A program made the translations under genes and the position numbers. From the NCBI GenBank assembly GCA_947449765.1, contig CANFSP010000006.1, forward strand, positions 1-64,000: a stretch of 64,000 nt of DNA. Direction: 5' to 3'. Origin of the DNA: Actinomycetota bacterium (GTDB taxonomy: Bacteria; Actinomycetota; Actinomycetes; Actinomycetales; Microbacteriaceae). This document shows positions 54,478 through 62,993 of the stretch, one piece after another (the first letter of the stretch is position 1; each line of letters starts with the position of its first letter). The notes under the pieces were generated by a model. It was not told the origin of the DNA, searched no databases, and saw nothing but the letters and a program-made list of their open reading frames with translations.

Positions 54478-56679
54478 GTGGGACTGGATGCGCGAGATGA
54501 CAAACTCGCCGGGCTGATTGGCGGCAAAACAGCCGCGAGTCTGCAGAAAGCTTTCGGCATGACGACCGTGGGTGACCTTCTTGAGCATTACCCACGCCGC
54601 TATGCCAAACGCGGTGAACTTACCGCGCTAACCGACGTACCTCTTGATGAGAATGTCACCATCGTGGCAGAGGTCCTCGATGTTCGCGAGCGACCCATGC
54701 GACAACGACGTGGCTCACTGCTCGAGGTTCGCATTACCGATGGTCGCTCAGGCGGCATCCTCACTCTCACTTTTTTCAATCAGGCCTGGCGCGCACGTGA
54801 TTTGACACCGGGCGTCCGTGGCATTTTCGCGGGCAAAGTCAGTCGCTATCGCGACGCACTGCAGTTAGCTCACCCGGATTACGAGCTGTTCGATGCTGAA
54901 CGTGGCCTCAGCGATGAAACGGACGAGAACGCACTTGCCTGGGCGAAACAGCCGATCCCGATTTATGCGGCCACTGGTCAGGTGGCATCATGGCAGATTG
55001 CCAAAGCGGTTGAGCTGGTCTTGCCACACCTCACCGAACTCGATGACCCAGTTCCGGAGAGTGTTCGCTCAGAACGCGGACTTGTCGACGGTCTCACTGC
55101 GCTGCGCTGGGTCCATCAACCGCGTGACGACAGTGAGTGGATGCGCGCCCGCGACTACCTTCGTTTTGCGGAGGCTCTCGTGCTGCAGTCGGCCCTTCTC
55201 GTGCGTAAGGCAGAGTCGGCGTCGTCGGTTGCTCAGCCGCGAACACCGGGGGATCTGACGGCGCGCTTCGATGCTCGACTCCCGTTTGAACTCACTCCAG
55301 ACCAGGTGACTGTCGGTGCAGAGATTCGCGCCGATCTTGAGCGGAGCATCCCCATGAACCGCTTAGTGCAGGGGGAAGTGGGGTCGGGTAAAACCTTGGT
55401 CGCCCTTCGGGCCATGCTTCAGACCGCAGAGAACGGGGGACAGTCCGTTCTGCTGGCTCCGACCGAAGTGTTGGCCGCGCAACACCTGCGTTCGATTGTC
55501 TCAATGCTCGGCCCCGACCTGAGCGCGGAACTCATGCCGACACTCGTGACCGGTCAACTTGGGGCGGCGCAGAAGCGTCAAGCACTTCTTCGTGTCGTCG
55601 CGGGACAGGCGCTCATTGTTGTGGGAACCCATGCGTTGCTCTCCGACAACGTTTCGCTTTTCGACCTGGGGCTCGTTGTGGTCGACGAGCAACACCGGTT
55701 TGGGGTGGAGCAGCGGGCGGCACTTCGGGTGAAGTCTGACACCGTGCCTCACACGCTCGTCTTGACCGCCACCCCGATTCCTCGCACGGTCGCCATGACG
55801 GTGTTTGGGGATCTCGATGTGTCCGTCATCGCGACACTGCCGGGCAACCGAGTCGGTATCGAAAGTCACACGGTCGCCCTCGCGGAGCATCCCCAGTGGG
55901 TGACTCGTGTCTGGGAGCGTGTTCGTGAAGAAGTCGATGCCGGTCGCCAGGTGTTTGTGGTGTGCTCGGCGATTGACGTTGCTGGCGTGGCGGAGGATGA
56001 CGGAGCCTTGGTACCGGAAGCCGCGGAGCTGGTGAGCGGAGACGAACTGGGCGAGACTCGGCCGGAGCGGGCATCCGTGGAGTCCGTGATGACGCTCTTG
56101 ACCAATCTGTCGGTGCTTGAGGGTGTGCGTATTGCCGCCCTCCACGGACGAATGAAATCAGACGAGAAGGATGCGGTCATGCAGGCTTTCTCCGCGGGAA
56201 AAATCGACGTGGTTGTTGCGACAACAGTGATTGAGGTCGGCGTCGATGTGCCGAATGCGTCAACCATGGTGGTCATGGATGCAGATCGTTTTGGAGTCTC
56301 CCAGTTGCATCAGTTGCGCGGACGAGTTGGTCGAGGTGCCCACGCAGGCTTGGCACTCTTTGTGACGCACGCCGAGACCGGCACACTCGCACGCGAACGG
56401 GTTGATGCCGTGGCATCGACGACGGATGGTTTTGAACTCGCCCGGATAGACCTGGAGCTTCGCGCCGAAGGTGACGTTTTGGGTGCTGCCCAATCCGGTG
56501 GTCGTTCATCGCTCAAGATGCTGCGCGTGACGCGAGATGGTGACCTGATTGAAACCGCTCGCAGCGTTGCCTCGGGTCTTCTCGAGACAGACCCCGAGCT
56601 GGCGAGCGCGCCTGGATTGCGCGATGCCATCCGCCGTCGCCTGAGCCAAAGCGAGGCAGAGTTTCTTGAAAAGAATTAG
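54478..56679 (+). CDS. recG: ATP-dependent DNA helicase RecG
   Basis: A 733-residue superfamily 2 helicase acting on stalled forks and branched DNA. An N-terminal wedge/OB domain (about 1-200) is followed by Walker A GEVGSGKT near residue 300, the DEQH box VVDEQHRFGVEQR near 401, LTATPIPRT near 427, and the C-terminal motifs VATTVIEVGVDVPNA near 580 and QLRGRVGRG near 611. An extra loop near 500-530 (acidic, VAEDDGALVPEAAELVSGDE) is also seen in actinobacterial RecG. GTG start, probably leaderless. Confidence 0.96.
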   Translation: MGLDARDDKLAGLIGGKTAASLQKAFGMTTVGDLLEHYPRRYAKRGELTALTDVPLDENVTIVAEVLDVRERPMRQRRGSLLEVRITDGRSGGILTLTFFNQAWRARDLTPGVRGIFAGKVSRYRDALQLAHPDYELFDAERGLSDETDENALAWAKQPIPIYAATGQVASWQIAKAVELVLPHLTELDDPVPESVRSERGLVDGLTALRWVHQPRDDSEWMRARDYLRFAEALVLQSALLVRKAESASSVAQPRTPGDLTARFDARLPFELTPDQVTVGAEIRADLERSIPMNRLVQGEVGSGKTLVALRAMLQTAENGGQSVLLAPTEVLAAQHLRSIVSMLGPDLSAELMPTLVTGQLGAAQKRQALLRVVAGQALIVVGTHALLSDNVSLFDLGLVVVDEQHRFGVEQRAALRVKSDTVPHTLVLTATPIPRTVAMTVFGDLDVSVIATLPGNRVGIESHTVALAEHPQWVTRVWERVREEVDAGRQVFVVCSAIDVAGVAEDDGALVPEAAELVSGDELGETRPERASVESVMTLLTNLSVLEGVRIAALHGRMKSDEKDAVMQAFSAGKIDVVVATTVIEVGVDVPNASTMVVMDADRFGVSQLHQLRGRVGRGAHAGLALFVTHAETGTLARERVDAVASTTDGFELARIDLELRAEGDVLGAAQSGGRSSLKMLRVTRDGDLIETARSVASGLLETDPELASAPGLRDAIRRRLSQSEAEFLEKN

Positions 56680-56682
56680 GCT
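56677..56682 (+). promoter_or_regulatory. Candidate -10 box of coaD overlapping the recG stop codon
   Basis: TAGGCT includes the TAG stop codon of recG and ends six bases before the coaD ATG at 56689; no ribosome binding site lies between. Confidence 0.4.
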
Positions 56683-56688
56683 CGTGTC

Positions 56689-57183
56689 ATGAGCAGAGTA
56701 GCTGTGGTTCCCGGATCGTTTGACCCTGTCACTCTCGGGCATATCGATGTGATTGCTCGTTCGGCAGACCTCTATGACGAGCTTCACGTGGTGGTCGTCC
56801 ACAACCCAAATAAGACAGCACTTCTTGATCTCGAGGATCGGGTGCAGCTGATTTCGCGCGCAATCTCAGACGCTGGGCTCGGTGCAAACATAACGGTTGC
56901 CTCCTGGGGCGAAGGTCTCTTGGTCAACTACTGCACGAAGGTTGGCGCGCGCGTCATTATCAAAGGCATTCGAAACCAGGCCGATGTCACCTACGAGACA
57001 CCGATGGCGCTGGTCAATCGCAACCTCTCTGGCATCGAAACCCTGTTCATGCTGCCCGAGCCGGGGCATGCCTACGTTTCGAGTTCGCTCGTTCGGCAGG
57101 TGGCGTCGCTCCACGGGGATGTTCGACCCTATGTTCCACACGTCGTCGCCGAGTTTCTCGCTGCGCGCTCGCACTCCAACTGA
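56689..57183 (+). CDS. coaD: Phosphopantetheine adenylyltransferase
   Basis: A 164-residue nucleotidyltransferase with the N-terminal [17 protein letters not shown] (the GHxxI-type HIGH motif) near residue 6 and [16 protein letters not shown] near 127 (ISSTxVR-like). It performs the penultimate step of CoA synthesis. It is followed by the YceD-like gene and rpmF, a common bacterial gene order. Confidence 0.96.
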   Translation: MSRVAVVPGSFDPVTLGHIDVIARSADLYDELHVVVVHNPNKTALLDLEDRVQLISRAISDAGLGANITVASWGEGLLVNYCTKVGARVIIKGIRNQADVTYETPMALVNRNLSGIETLFMLPEPGHAYVSSSLVRQVASLHGDVRPYVPHVVAEFLAARSHSN

Positions 57184-57192
57184 GGGTTGACC

Positions 57193-57717
57193 ATGTCAAA
57201 GTTTGTTTCCACGCCGTTTACTGTCGGAGTGCACGAACTCATGCATCGTCCTGGGTCTCAGCGCGAAATCGAACGTGACATTGTGGTTGCCGAGCGGATG
57301 GGTGAAGGCCTCATTGCCGTCGCCGCCGGTGCACAGATGCATCTCGCGCTTCGTCTCGAGTCGGTTCACGAGGGCGTTTTGGTCACTGCAGACGTCTCGA
57401 CAACAGCTGAGGGGGAGTGTGGTCGTTGCCTCGACCCGATGGTCGAGGACCTCCAAGTCGAATTTCAGGAACTTTTCGCGTATTCTCTTGATGAAGCCTT
57501 TGACTATGAGATTCACGACGACCACGTGGATTGTGAACCTCTTGTCAGAGATGCGGTGGTGCTTGCACTGCCGTTCCAGCCGGTGTGCCGGCCAGACTGT
57601 GCCGGTCTCGACCCTGAGACAGGTGAGCGTTTGATTGAGCCACGCCTGCAGGACGCTAACGAATCCTTGGATCCGCGGTGGGCAGCTCTTCGTGAGTTTG
57701 GTCTTACCGAGGACTAA
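57193..57717 (+). CDS. DUF177 / YceD family protein
   Basis: A 174-residue protein. The family's Cys pattern is visible in GECGRCLDPM near residue 78 and PVCRPDCAGLDP near 135, followed by the C-terminal DPRWAAL. It commonly precedes rpmF and has been linked to 23S rRNA maturation in bacteria and plants. I chose ATG at 57193, with GAGGG at 57182-57186 upstream; TTG at 57187 is also in frame. Confidence 0.88.
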   Translation: MSKFVSTPFTVGVHELMHRPGSQREIERDIVVAERMGEGLIAVAAGAQMHLALRLESVHEGVLVTADVSTTAEGECGRCLDPMVEDLQVEFQELFAYSLDEAFDYEIHDDHVDCEPLVRDAVVLALPFQPVCRPDCAGLDPETGERLIEPRLQDANESLDPRWAALREFGLTED

Positions 57718-57757
57718 GACCCTATTGCAGATTTTGTAAGTACGAAGAGAGAACATC

Positions 57758-57961
57758 ATGGCTGTACCCAAGCGGAAATCCTCGCGCTCGCGCACGAACC
57801 ACCGTCGTTCGGCGTGGAAGGCTGAGGCCCCCACGCTCGTCAAGACCATTGAGAACGGCAAGGTCGTCTACAGCCTCCCGCACCGCGCGAAGGTCGTTGA
57901 AGATTCTGCAGGAACCCCGCTCTTCATGGAGTACAAGGGCCGCAAGGTAGCTGACGTCTAA
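57758..57961 (+). CDS. rpmF: 50S ribosomal protein L32
   Basis: A 67-residue protein beginning AVPKRKSSRSRTNHRRSAWKAE, the standard L32 N-terminus. The zinc-binding CxxC pairs found in many L32 proteins are absent, so this is the Cys-free form. It lies 40 bases after the YceD-like gene and 16 bases before rnc. Confidence 0.97.
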   Translation: MAVPKRKSSRSRTNHRRSAWKAEAPTLVKTIENGKVVYSLPHRAKVVEDSAGTPLFMEYKGRKVADV

Positions 57962-57977
57962 TCACGCCCGGTAGCCG

Positions 57978-58664
57978 GTGAACGTGATTCCCGATATTGC
58001 CACCCTGGTGGGTGAGCTGGGATGTGCCCCTGACGAGGCGTTGCTGCTTCAGGCGCTGACCCATCGCTCCTACTCGTATGAGCACGGTGGACTCGATCAT
58101 AACGAGCGACTCGAATTTCTTGGCGACTCGGTTCTTGGCATTGCCGTCACGACCAAACTGTTTTCCGACTTTCCCGATTTTGACGAAGGAAAACTCGCGC
58201 GGCATCGCGCCGCGCTCGTATCTACGCTTGCGCTCGCTGACATAGCTCGCCGAATTGGTCTCGGTCAGTACCTCCTCCTCGGGGTTGGCGAGGAGCGGAG
58301 CGGTGGTCGAGACAAAGACTCCATTCTTGCCGACACTCTCGAAGCCATCATTGGGGCAACCTACATCTCGTGCGGACCGGATCACGCGAGGGACCTCGTA
58401 CTTCGCCTGATTGCCCCCTTGGAGCAGGATTCGGCTCGGTTTGGTGTTGCCATCGATCCCAAGACTCACCTTCAGGAGCTCGCCGCTACCCGATCGCTCA
58501 CACTGCGGTACGAAGTGGAATCCGAAGGTCCCGATCATGCTCGGACATTTACTGCCACCGTCTCGGTCGGCGATGCGTGCCAAGCAACGGGAACCGGCTC
58601 GAGCAAAAAACATGCCGAAATGGCGGCGGCACTCGCGGCCTGGAATGTGCTGACGGATGAGTGA
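57978..58664 (+). CDS. rnc: Ribonuclease III
   Basis: A 228-residue double-strand RNA endonuclease. The catalytic signature HNERLEFLGDSVLGI is near residue 39, with the second acidic residues in LADTLEAIIGATY near 117, and a C-terminal dsRNA-binding domain follows (about 155-226, TGTGSSKKHAEMAAALAAW). GTG start; the next in-frame GTG is two codons later. It processes rRNA precursors. Confidence 0.96.
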   Translation: MNVIPDIATLVGELGCAPDEALLLQALTHRSYSYEHGGLDHNERLEFLGDSVLGIAVTTKLFSDFPDFDEGKLARHRAALVSTLALADIARRIGLGQYLLLGVGEERSGGRDKDSILADTLEAIIGATYISCGPDHARDLVLRLIAPLEQDSARFGVAIDPKTHLQELAATRSLTLRYEVESEGPDHARTFTATVSVGDACQATGTGSSKKHAEMAAALAAWNVLTDE

Positions 58665-58719
58665 GACGGTGCCAGAACTCCTCACCGCGACACGGTCATC
58701 TGGCGCCAGGGAAATCTAA

Positions 58720-59595
58720 ATGCCCGAGTTGCCCGAGGTTGAGGTTGTGCGCCTGGGTCTCGAGCCTGCCATTGTTGGTGCCACTCTGCGTGACGTGCGC
58801 GTTCTCGAGCCGCGGTCCCTCAAGCGGCATGATGCGCGTCGGGGCGACTTCGTCGGCATGTTGATCGGGCGAACGGTCAACAGCGCACAGCGGCGCGGAA
58901 AATTCATGTGGTTTCCGCTTGATGGTTCCGGCACCGGTGATCACGTCGATGCGCTGGTGACCCATCTCGGAATGAGTGGTCAAGTGCTGTTGAACACCCG
59001 TGATGCCTCACCGGAACGGCACCTGCGCATCCAATTTGTGATTGAACCCGGTGACGGTGAGCCGCTGCTCATGAGTTTCGTGGATCAGCGGATTTTTGGT
59101 TCGATGGCGGTTGACTATCTGGTTGCCGTGGGTGACCGTTGGGTTCCATCGCAGGTGGCCCACATTGCTCCTGACCCCCTCGAACCGGCATTTGATGATG
59201 AGCGATTCGTTGCGGCCATCCGCGCAAAACACACCGGGGTTAAGCGCGCGATTCTCGACCAGACGCTCATTTCCGGTGTGGGCAATATCTACGCTGACGA
59301 GGCCCTGTGGGCATCGAAGATTCACGGTGAACGTGCCACTGAACGGTTGACTCGCGCACAGGCCGAATCGCTCCTTGCCGAAATACGTGTCGTGCTTCAG
59401 AAAGCTCTCGCTGAAGGCGGCACCAGTTTCGACGAGCAGTACCTCAACGTGAACGGCGAATCGGGATATTTTGCCCATTCCCTCAACGCGTATGGCCAGA
59501 CTGGCCGACCCTGCCCGCGGTGCGGAACGCCAATTGTTCGAAAGTCCTTCATGAACCGCGGCTCGCACTTTTGCCCGAGGTGCCAGCGCAGATAA
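58720..59595 (+). CDS. mutM: Formamidopyrimidine-DNA glycosylase
   Basis: A 291-residue DNA repair glycosylase. The N-terminal Met-Pro-Glu-Leu-Pro-Glu provides the catalytic Pro2 and Glu3, Lys is present in QRRGKFMWF near 65, and the C-terminal zinc finger CPRCGTP-x-CPRCQ spans about 265-290. It removes oxidised guanine. AGGGA precedes the ATG. A gene for an IclR regulator follows after nine bases. Confidence 0.97.
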   Translation: MPELPEVEVVRLGLEPAIVGATLRDVRVLEPRSLKRHDARRGDFVGMLIGRTVNSAQRRGKFMWFPLDGSGTGDHVDALVTHLGMSGQVLLNTRDASPERHLRIQFVIEPGDGEPLLMSFVDQRIFGSMAVDYLVAVGDRWVPSQVAHIAPDPLEPAFDDERFVAAIRAKHTGVKRAILDQTLISGVGNIYADEALWASKIHGERATERLTRAQAESLLAEIRVVLQKALAEGGTSFDEQYLNVNGESGYFAHSLNAYGQTGRPCPRCGTPIVRKSFMNRGSHFCPRCQRR

Positions 59596-59596
59596 T
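59591..59596 (+). promoter_or_regulatory. Candidate -10 box of the leaderless downstream iclR gene
   Basis: GATAAT overlaps the end of mutM and ends eight bases before the ATG at 59605. GGAG at 59599-59602 is only two bases from the ATG, too close to serve as a ribosome binding site. Confidence 0.35.
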
Positions 59597-59604
59597 CTGG
59601 AGAT

Positions 59605-60384
59605 ATGGTTCCCGCAGCTGAGAATCAGGCCCAGCCTGGTGCAAGTGTGACGTCGCGCGCGCTCGCCATCCTCGCTGCCTTTGAAAACTCAACGGGTTCG
59701 CTATCCGTCGCACGAATTGCGCAGAAAGCTCATCTGCCACTTTCCACCACATATCGTCTCGTCCGTGAGCTTGAAGAGTGGGGCGGCCTTCGCAAAGGCT
59801 CAGACGGTAAGTATCAGATTGGCTTTCGAATTTGGGAGCTGGGTCAGCTCGCCGGTCGCCGACTTCGCGACCGCGCACATCCGTTCTTGCAAGACCTCTT
59901 TGACTTGACTCACGAGAATGTGCACATGGCGATCCGTGACGGAATGCAAGCCTTGTATGTCGACAAGGTCTACGGCTCACGAAAGATGCCCGTCGTGTCG
60001 CGGATTGGCGGCCGTCTGCCCATGCACGCGACCGCAGTGGGGCGAGTCCTCCTCGCCGCCCAGCCCGAGTGGTTTATCGAGGCTTTTCTCCAGCGTGAGC
60101 TCGAGGCGCCAACCTCGAAGACGGTGACCGACCCCAAACTTCTTGCCGCCATAATTCGTGACGTACAGCGTGACGGCTTCTCGGTGACTCATGAACAAAT
60201 GAGGGCAGGGATGCTGTCGATGGCGCTTCCGGTGAGCTACAACGGGCAGGTTGTCGCCTCGGTCGGTCTCGTTTTTGATGTCATTCGCTACCGCGAGGTT
60301 CAGCGCTTGATGCCCTTGCTTCAGGGCACGGTCGATCGAATTGAAATTGCGATGGCCGGTTCGCCGACCCGGATTCAGGCCTAA
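59605..60384 (+). CDS. IclR-family transcriptional regulator (downstream copy)
   Basis: A 259-residue protein with the winged helix at residues 17-75 (LSVARIAQKAHLPLSTTYRL) and the IclR effector domain, including GRLPMHATAVGRVLLAAQ near 138 and HEQMRAGMLSMALPV near 197. The DNA-recognition helix differs from that of the IclR protein at 1549-2352. It is followed on the same strand by the P450/kinase operon, with a near-perfect 17-base palindrome in between, so it is the likely local regulator. The usual Cys or Ser in the effector motif is replaced in the ML(S)MALPV segment. Confidence 0.9.
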   Translation: MVPAAENQAQPGASVTSRALAILAAFENSTGSLSVARIAQKAHLPLSTTYRLVRELEEWGGLRKGSDGKYQIGFRIWELGQLAGRRLRDRAHPFLQDLFDLTHENVHMAIRDGMQALYVDKVYGSRKMPVVSRIGGRLPMHATAVGRVLLAAQPEWFIEAFLQRELEAPTSKTVTDPKLLAAIIRDVQRDGFSVTHEQMRAGMLSMALPVSYNGQVVASVGLVFDVIRYREVQRLMPLLQGTVDRIEIAMAGSPTRIQA

Positions 60385-60443
60385 CGTCGCGACTTTGAGG
60401 GCACCTGCGCTCGGTGAGGCACTCGTCCGGTCGTTCTCTATCT

Positions 60444-60460
60444 TTCTCACTCAGTGAGAA
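60444..60460. promoter_or_regulatory. 17-base palindrome, candidate operator of the P450/kinase operon (site C)
   Basis: TTCTCACTCAGTGAGAA: eight-base arms perfectly complementary around a central C. It lies 67 bases before the P450 ATG and matches site B at 13 of 17 positions and site A at 11 of 17. Confidence 0.6.
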
Positions 60461-60526
60461 GAGACGCTAGGTCAGAGGTGATTCCGGGTACAGGCTAGGA
60501 CTATTCGCGTTCGAGGAGGAATCGCC

Positions 60527-61774
60527 ATGGGTGCTACTGCAACCGAGACCAAGGCTTTCGGCAAGGACTATCACGGCTTTGAGCCGTTCAAGCTGAACGA
60601 TCCGTTCCCGTCTTACAAGGAACTACGCGAAGAAGCTCCCGTGATGTGGGATGACCGAATCAACATGTTCGTCGTGTCGCGCTACGAGGACGTCAAGGGT
60701 GTCTTTGAGGACTGGGAGACGTTCTCATCGAAAGACGCGCAGTCGCCGATTCGTCCACTTGGTGCCGCTGCGAAAAAAGTTCTCAGCGACGGGAACTTCA
60801 CCACGTACTCGGGGCTCTCGGCGCGCATCCCACCGGAGCACACCCGGATCCGGGCGGTAGCGACGAAAGCGTTTACCCCTCGCCGGTACAAAGTCCTTGA
60901 GCCCTTCATTCGCGATAACGCGGATCGGCTCATCGACGAGATGATTGCGAAGGGGATGAACGAGGGCGACATCCTCACCGACCTCGCCTACGATTTGCCC
61001 ACCATCACCATTTTTGCGCTGATTGGTGTCCCCACCGACATGATTGATGTGGTGAAAGAGTGGGCCACGAGTCGCGCCACGCTAACCTGGGCTGACCTCA
61101 CCGATGACCAGCAGGTCCCACACGCGCACAACATGGTCGCCTACTGGGACTTTTGCCAGTCGCTTGTGGCAAACGCCAAAGTAAACCCGGGCGATAACCT
61201 CGTCACGGACCTGGTAAACCTGCAATCGGCCGGTGAAGAAATCACGGATCACGAGATTGCCTCGTTCCTCTACAGTCTGCTGTTTGCCGGTCATGAAACG
61301 ACGACAACCCTGATTTCCAACTCGGTTCGTCAATTGCTCATCCACAGTGAGAGCTGGGACGCGATTGTGGAAGATCCGGCGAAAATACCCGGCGCTGTCG
61401 AAGAAGTATTGCGCACGGCCGGATCAATCGTCGCGTGGCGGCGCACCGCTGAACGCGATGCGACCATTGGAGGGGTCGACATCCCCAAAGATTCCAAAGT
61501 TTTGCTTGTCATGGGTTCGGCCAACCGTGACCCCCAGGTCTTCGCTGACCCTGACAAGTTCGACATCGGCCGGGAAAACGCGCGCAACCACCTCTCGTTT
61601 GGCTTCGGCATCCACTATTGCATCGGCAATATGCTGGGCAAACTGCAGACCCGCGTCGCTCTCGAAGAGCTCACCGCGAAACTCCCCACATTGAAAATCA
61701 AAGAGGGCGTTCAGATTGATTTCGGAGACAACCTCTCGTTCCGGGTGCCGCTGACCGTTCCCGTCGTCTGGTAG
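60527..61774 (+). CDS. Cytochrome P450 (bacterial class I type)
   Basis: A 415-residue soluble P450. It has the I-helix oxygen-binding motif AGHETTTT near residue 250, the ExxR motif in EEVLR near 290, and the haem loop FGFGIHYCIGNML near 364, whose Cys is the iron ligand. Such enzymes need a ferredoxin and reductase, which are not in the window. Its operon contains PEP-synthase-like phenol kinase genes, as in the Corynebacterium glutamicum cre system, where a P450 (CreJ) oxidises phosphorylated 4-cresol. The substrate here is inferred by analogy. GAGGAGGAA precedes the ATG. Confidence 0.92.
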   Translation: MGATATETKAFGKDYHGFEPFKLNDPFPSYKELREEAPVMWDDRINMFVVSRYEDVKGVFEDWETFSSKDAQSPIRPLGAAAKKVLSDGNFTTYSGLSARIPPEHTRIRAVATKAFTPRRYKVLEPFIRDNADRLIDEMIAKGMNEGDILTDLAYDLPTITIFALIGVPTDMIDVVKEWATSRATLTWADLTDDQQVPHAHNMVAYWDFCQSLVANAKVNPGDNLVTDLVNLQSAGEEITDHEIASFLYSLLFAGHETTTTLISNSVRQLLIHSESWDAIVEDPAKIPGAVEEVLRTAGSIVAWRRTAERDATIGGVDIPKDSKVLLVMGSANRDPQVFADPDKFDIGRENARNHLSFGFGIHYCIGNMLGKLQTRVALEELTAKLPTLKIKEGVQIDFGDNLSFRVPLTVPVVW

Positions 61775-61821
61775 CCTTCCCACCAATTTCGCTCTAATCA
61801 CCTGCTCAAAAAGGACAAGCA

Positions 61822-62892
61822 ATGGCGCTGTACACCTTCCCGTTTGATAGCTCGGAAACCCCGGAGCATGACCGCCTCGGCGGAAAATGCACGAGCCTCG
61901 CAATTATGACGACTGCGGGGATGCCCGTTCCTCCCGGTTTCGCTGTCACCACCGAAGCCTTTGATGCTGTGGTCAACGACAAGAAGCTGCAGGACCACAT
62001 CCACTCGATTCTCAAAGGCATCGACCTGGATAACGTGGCAGATTTGGATCACGGCGCAGCGCAGATTCGCGAGTTGATTCTCACGCAGCCTGTTCCCGAC
62101 GAGGTGTATGCCGAGGTTCACACCGCATACAACACACTCATGGAGTTGTGTGGCGGCGAAGTTCCGGTCGCGGTGCGGTCAAGTGCAACGGCTGAAGATC
62201 TTCCCGACGCTTCGTTTGCTGGTCAGCAAGACACCTACTTGTGGATCACCGGCGAAACCTTCGTGCTTCAGAAAATTCGCGAGTGCTGGGCATCTTTGTA
62301 TACGTCGCGCGCTATCACCTACCGTCATGCAAACAACATTCCGGATGAAGGGTTGTCGATTGCCGTGGCCGTGCAGAAGATGGTCAACTCGCGCTCGTCG
62401 GGCGTGGCGATGACTATCGACCCAAGCAACGGCGATCGCACCAAGATTGTCATCGACTCGAGTTGGGGTCTTGGTGAAATGGTCGTGTCGGGTGAGGTCA
62501 CCCCGGACAATTTCCTGCTCGACAAGGTCATGATGTCGGTGGTCAAGCGTGTCATCTCTGACAAACACGAAGAACTCGTACCGACCGGGCATGGCTCTAT
62601 TGCGCGACGCGAGGTCGACGAGGAGCGCCGCAACTCGCCGAGCCTGAGCGAAGAAGAGGTCGTAGGAGTGGCCAAATTGGCCAAGGCTGCTGAGAAGCAC
62701 TACGGATCTGTGCAGGACGTCGAGTGGGCCATTGACGCAGATCTTCCCGCAGGGCAAAACATTCTCCTCCTCCAGAGCCGCCCCGAGACCGTGTGGTCGC
62801 AGAAGCAGGCCGAGGTCAAAGTTGTCTCATCCGGTTCAGGAATCGAAGCCATCACCAAGTCGATGCTGTCGACCATGAATCGTGACAAATAA
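61822..62892 (+). CDS. PEP-synthase N-terminal-like ATP-binding subunit (phenol kinase type)
   Basis: A 356-residue protein matching the N-terminal ATP-binding domain of pyruvate phosphate dikinase / PEP synthase. It has GGKCTSLAIM near residue 20, AVRSSATAEDLPDASFAGQQDTYL near 114 and the C-terminal LLLQSRPETVWS near 325. The mobile His domain and PEP/pyruvate barrel are missing, so it must work with a partner, encoded next. This split resembles phenylphosphate synthase (PpsA/PpsB) and the CreH/CreI 4-cresol kinase, which phosphorylate phenols using ATP. The last 25 residues are poorly conserved. AAAGGA precedes the ATG. Confidence 0.82.
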   Translation: MALYTFPFDSSETPEHDRLGGKCTSLAIMTTAGMPVPPGFAVTTEAFDAVVNDKKLQDHIHSILKGIDLDNVADLDHGAAQIRELILTQPVPDEVYAEVHTAYNTLMELCGGEVPVAVRSSATAEDLPDASFAGQQDTYLWITGETFVLQKIRECWASLYTSRAITYRHANNIPDEGLSIAVAVQKMVNSRSSGVAMTIDPSNGDRTKIVIDSSWGLGEMVVSGEVTPDNFLLDKVMMSVVKRVISDKHEELVPTGHGSIARREVDEERRNSPSLSEEEVVGVAKLAKAAEKHYGSVQDVEWAIDADLPAGQNILLLQSRPETVWSQKQAEVKVVSSGSGIEAITKSMLSTMNRDK

Positions 62893-62993
62893 TTCGGCGC
62901 GCGAGCGTTCGAGTAAACCCGAAAAGCACTACCTGTAATACCCGTAATTCGAAATACCCATCCATCATCTGAGACATAGAAAGGCAATAAGCA

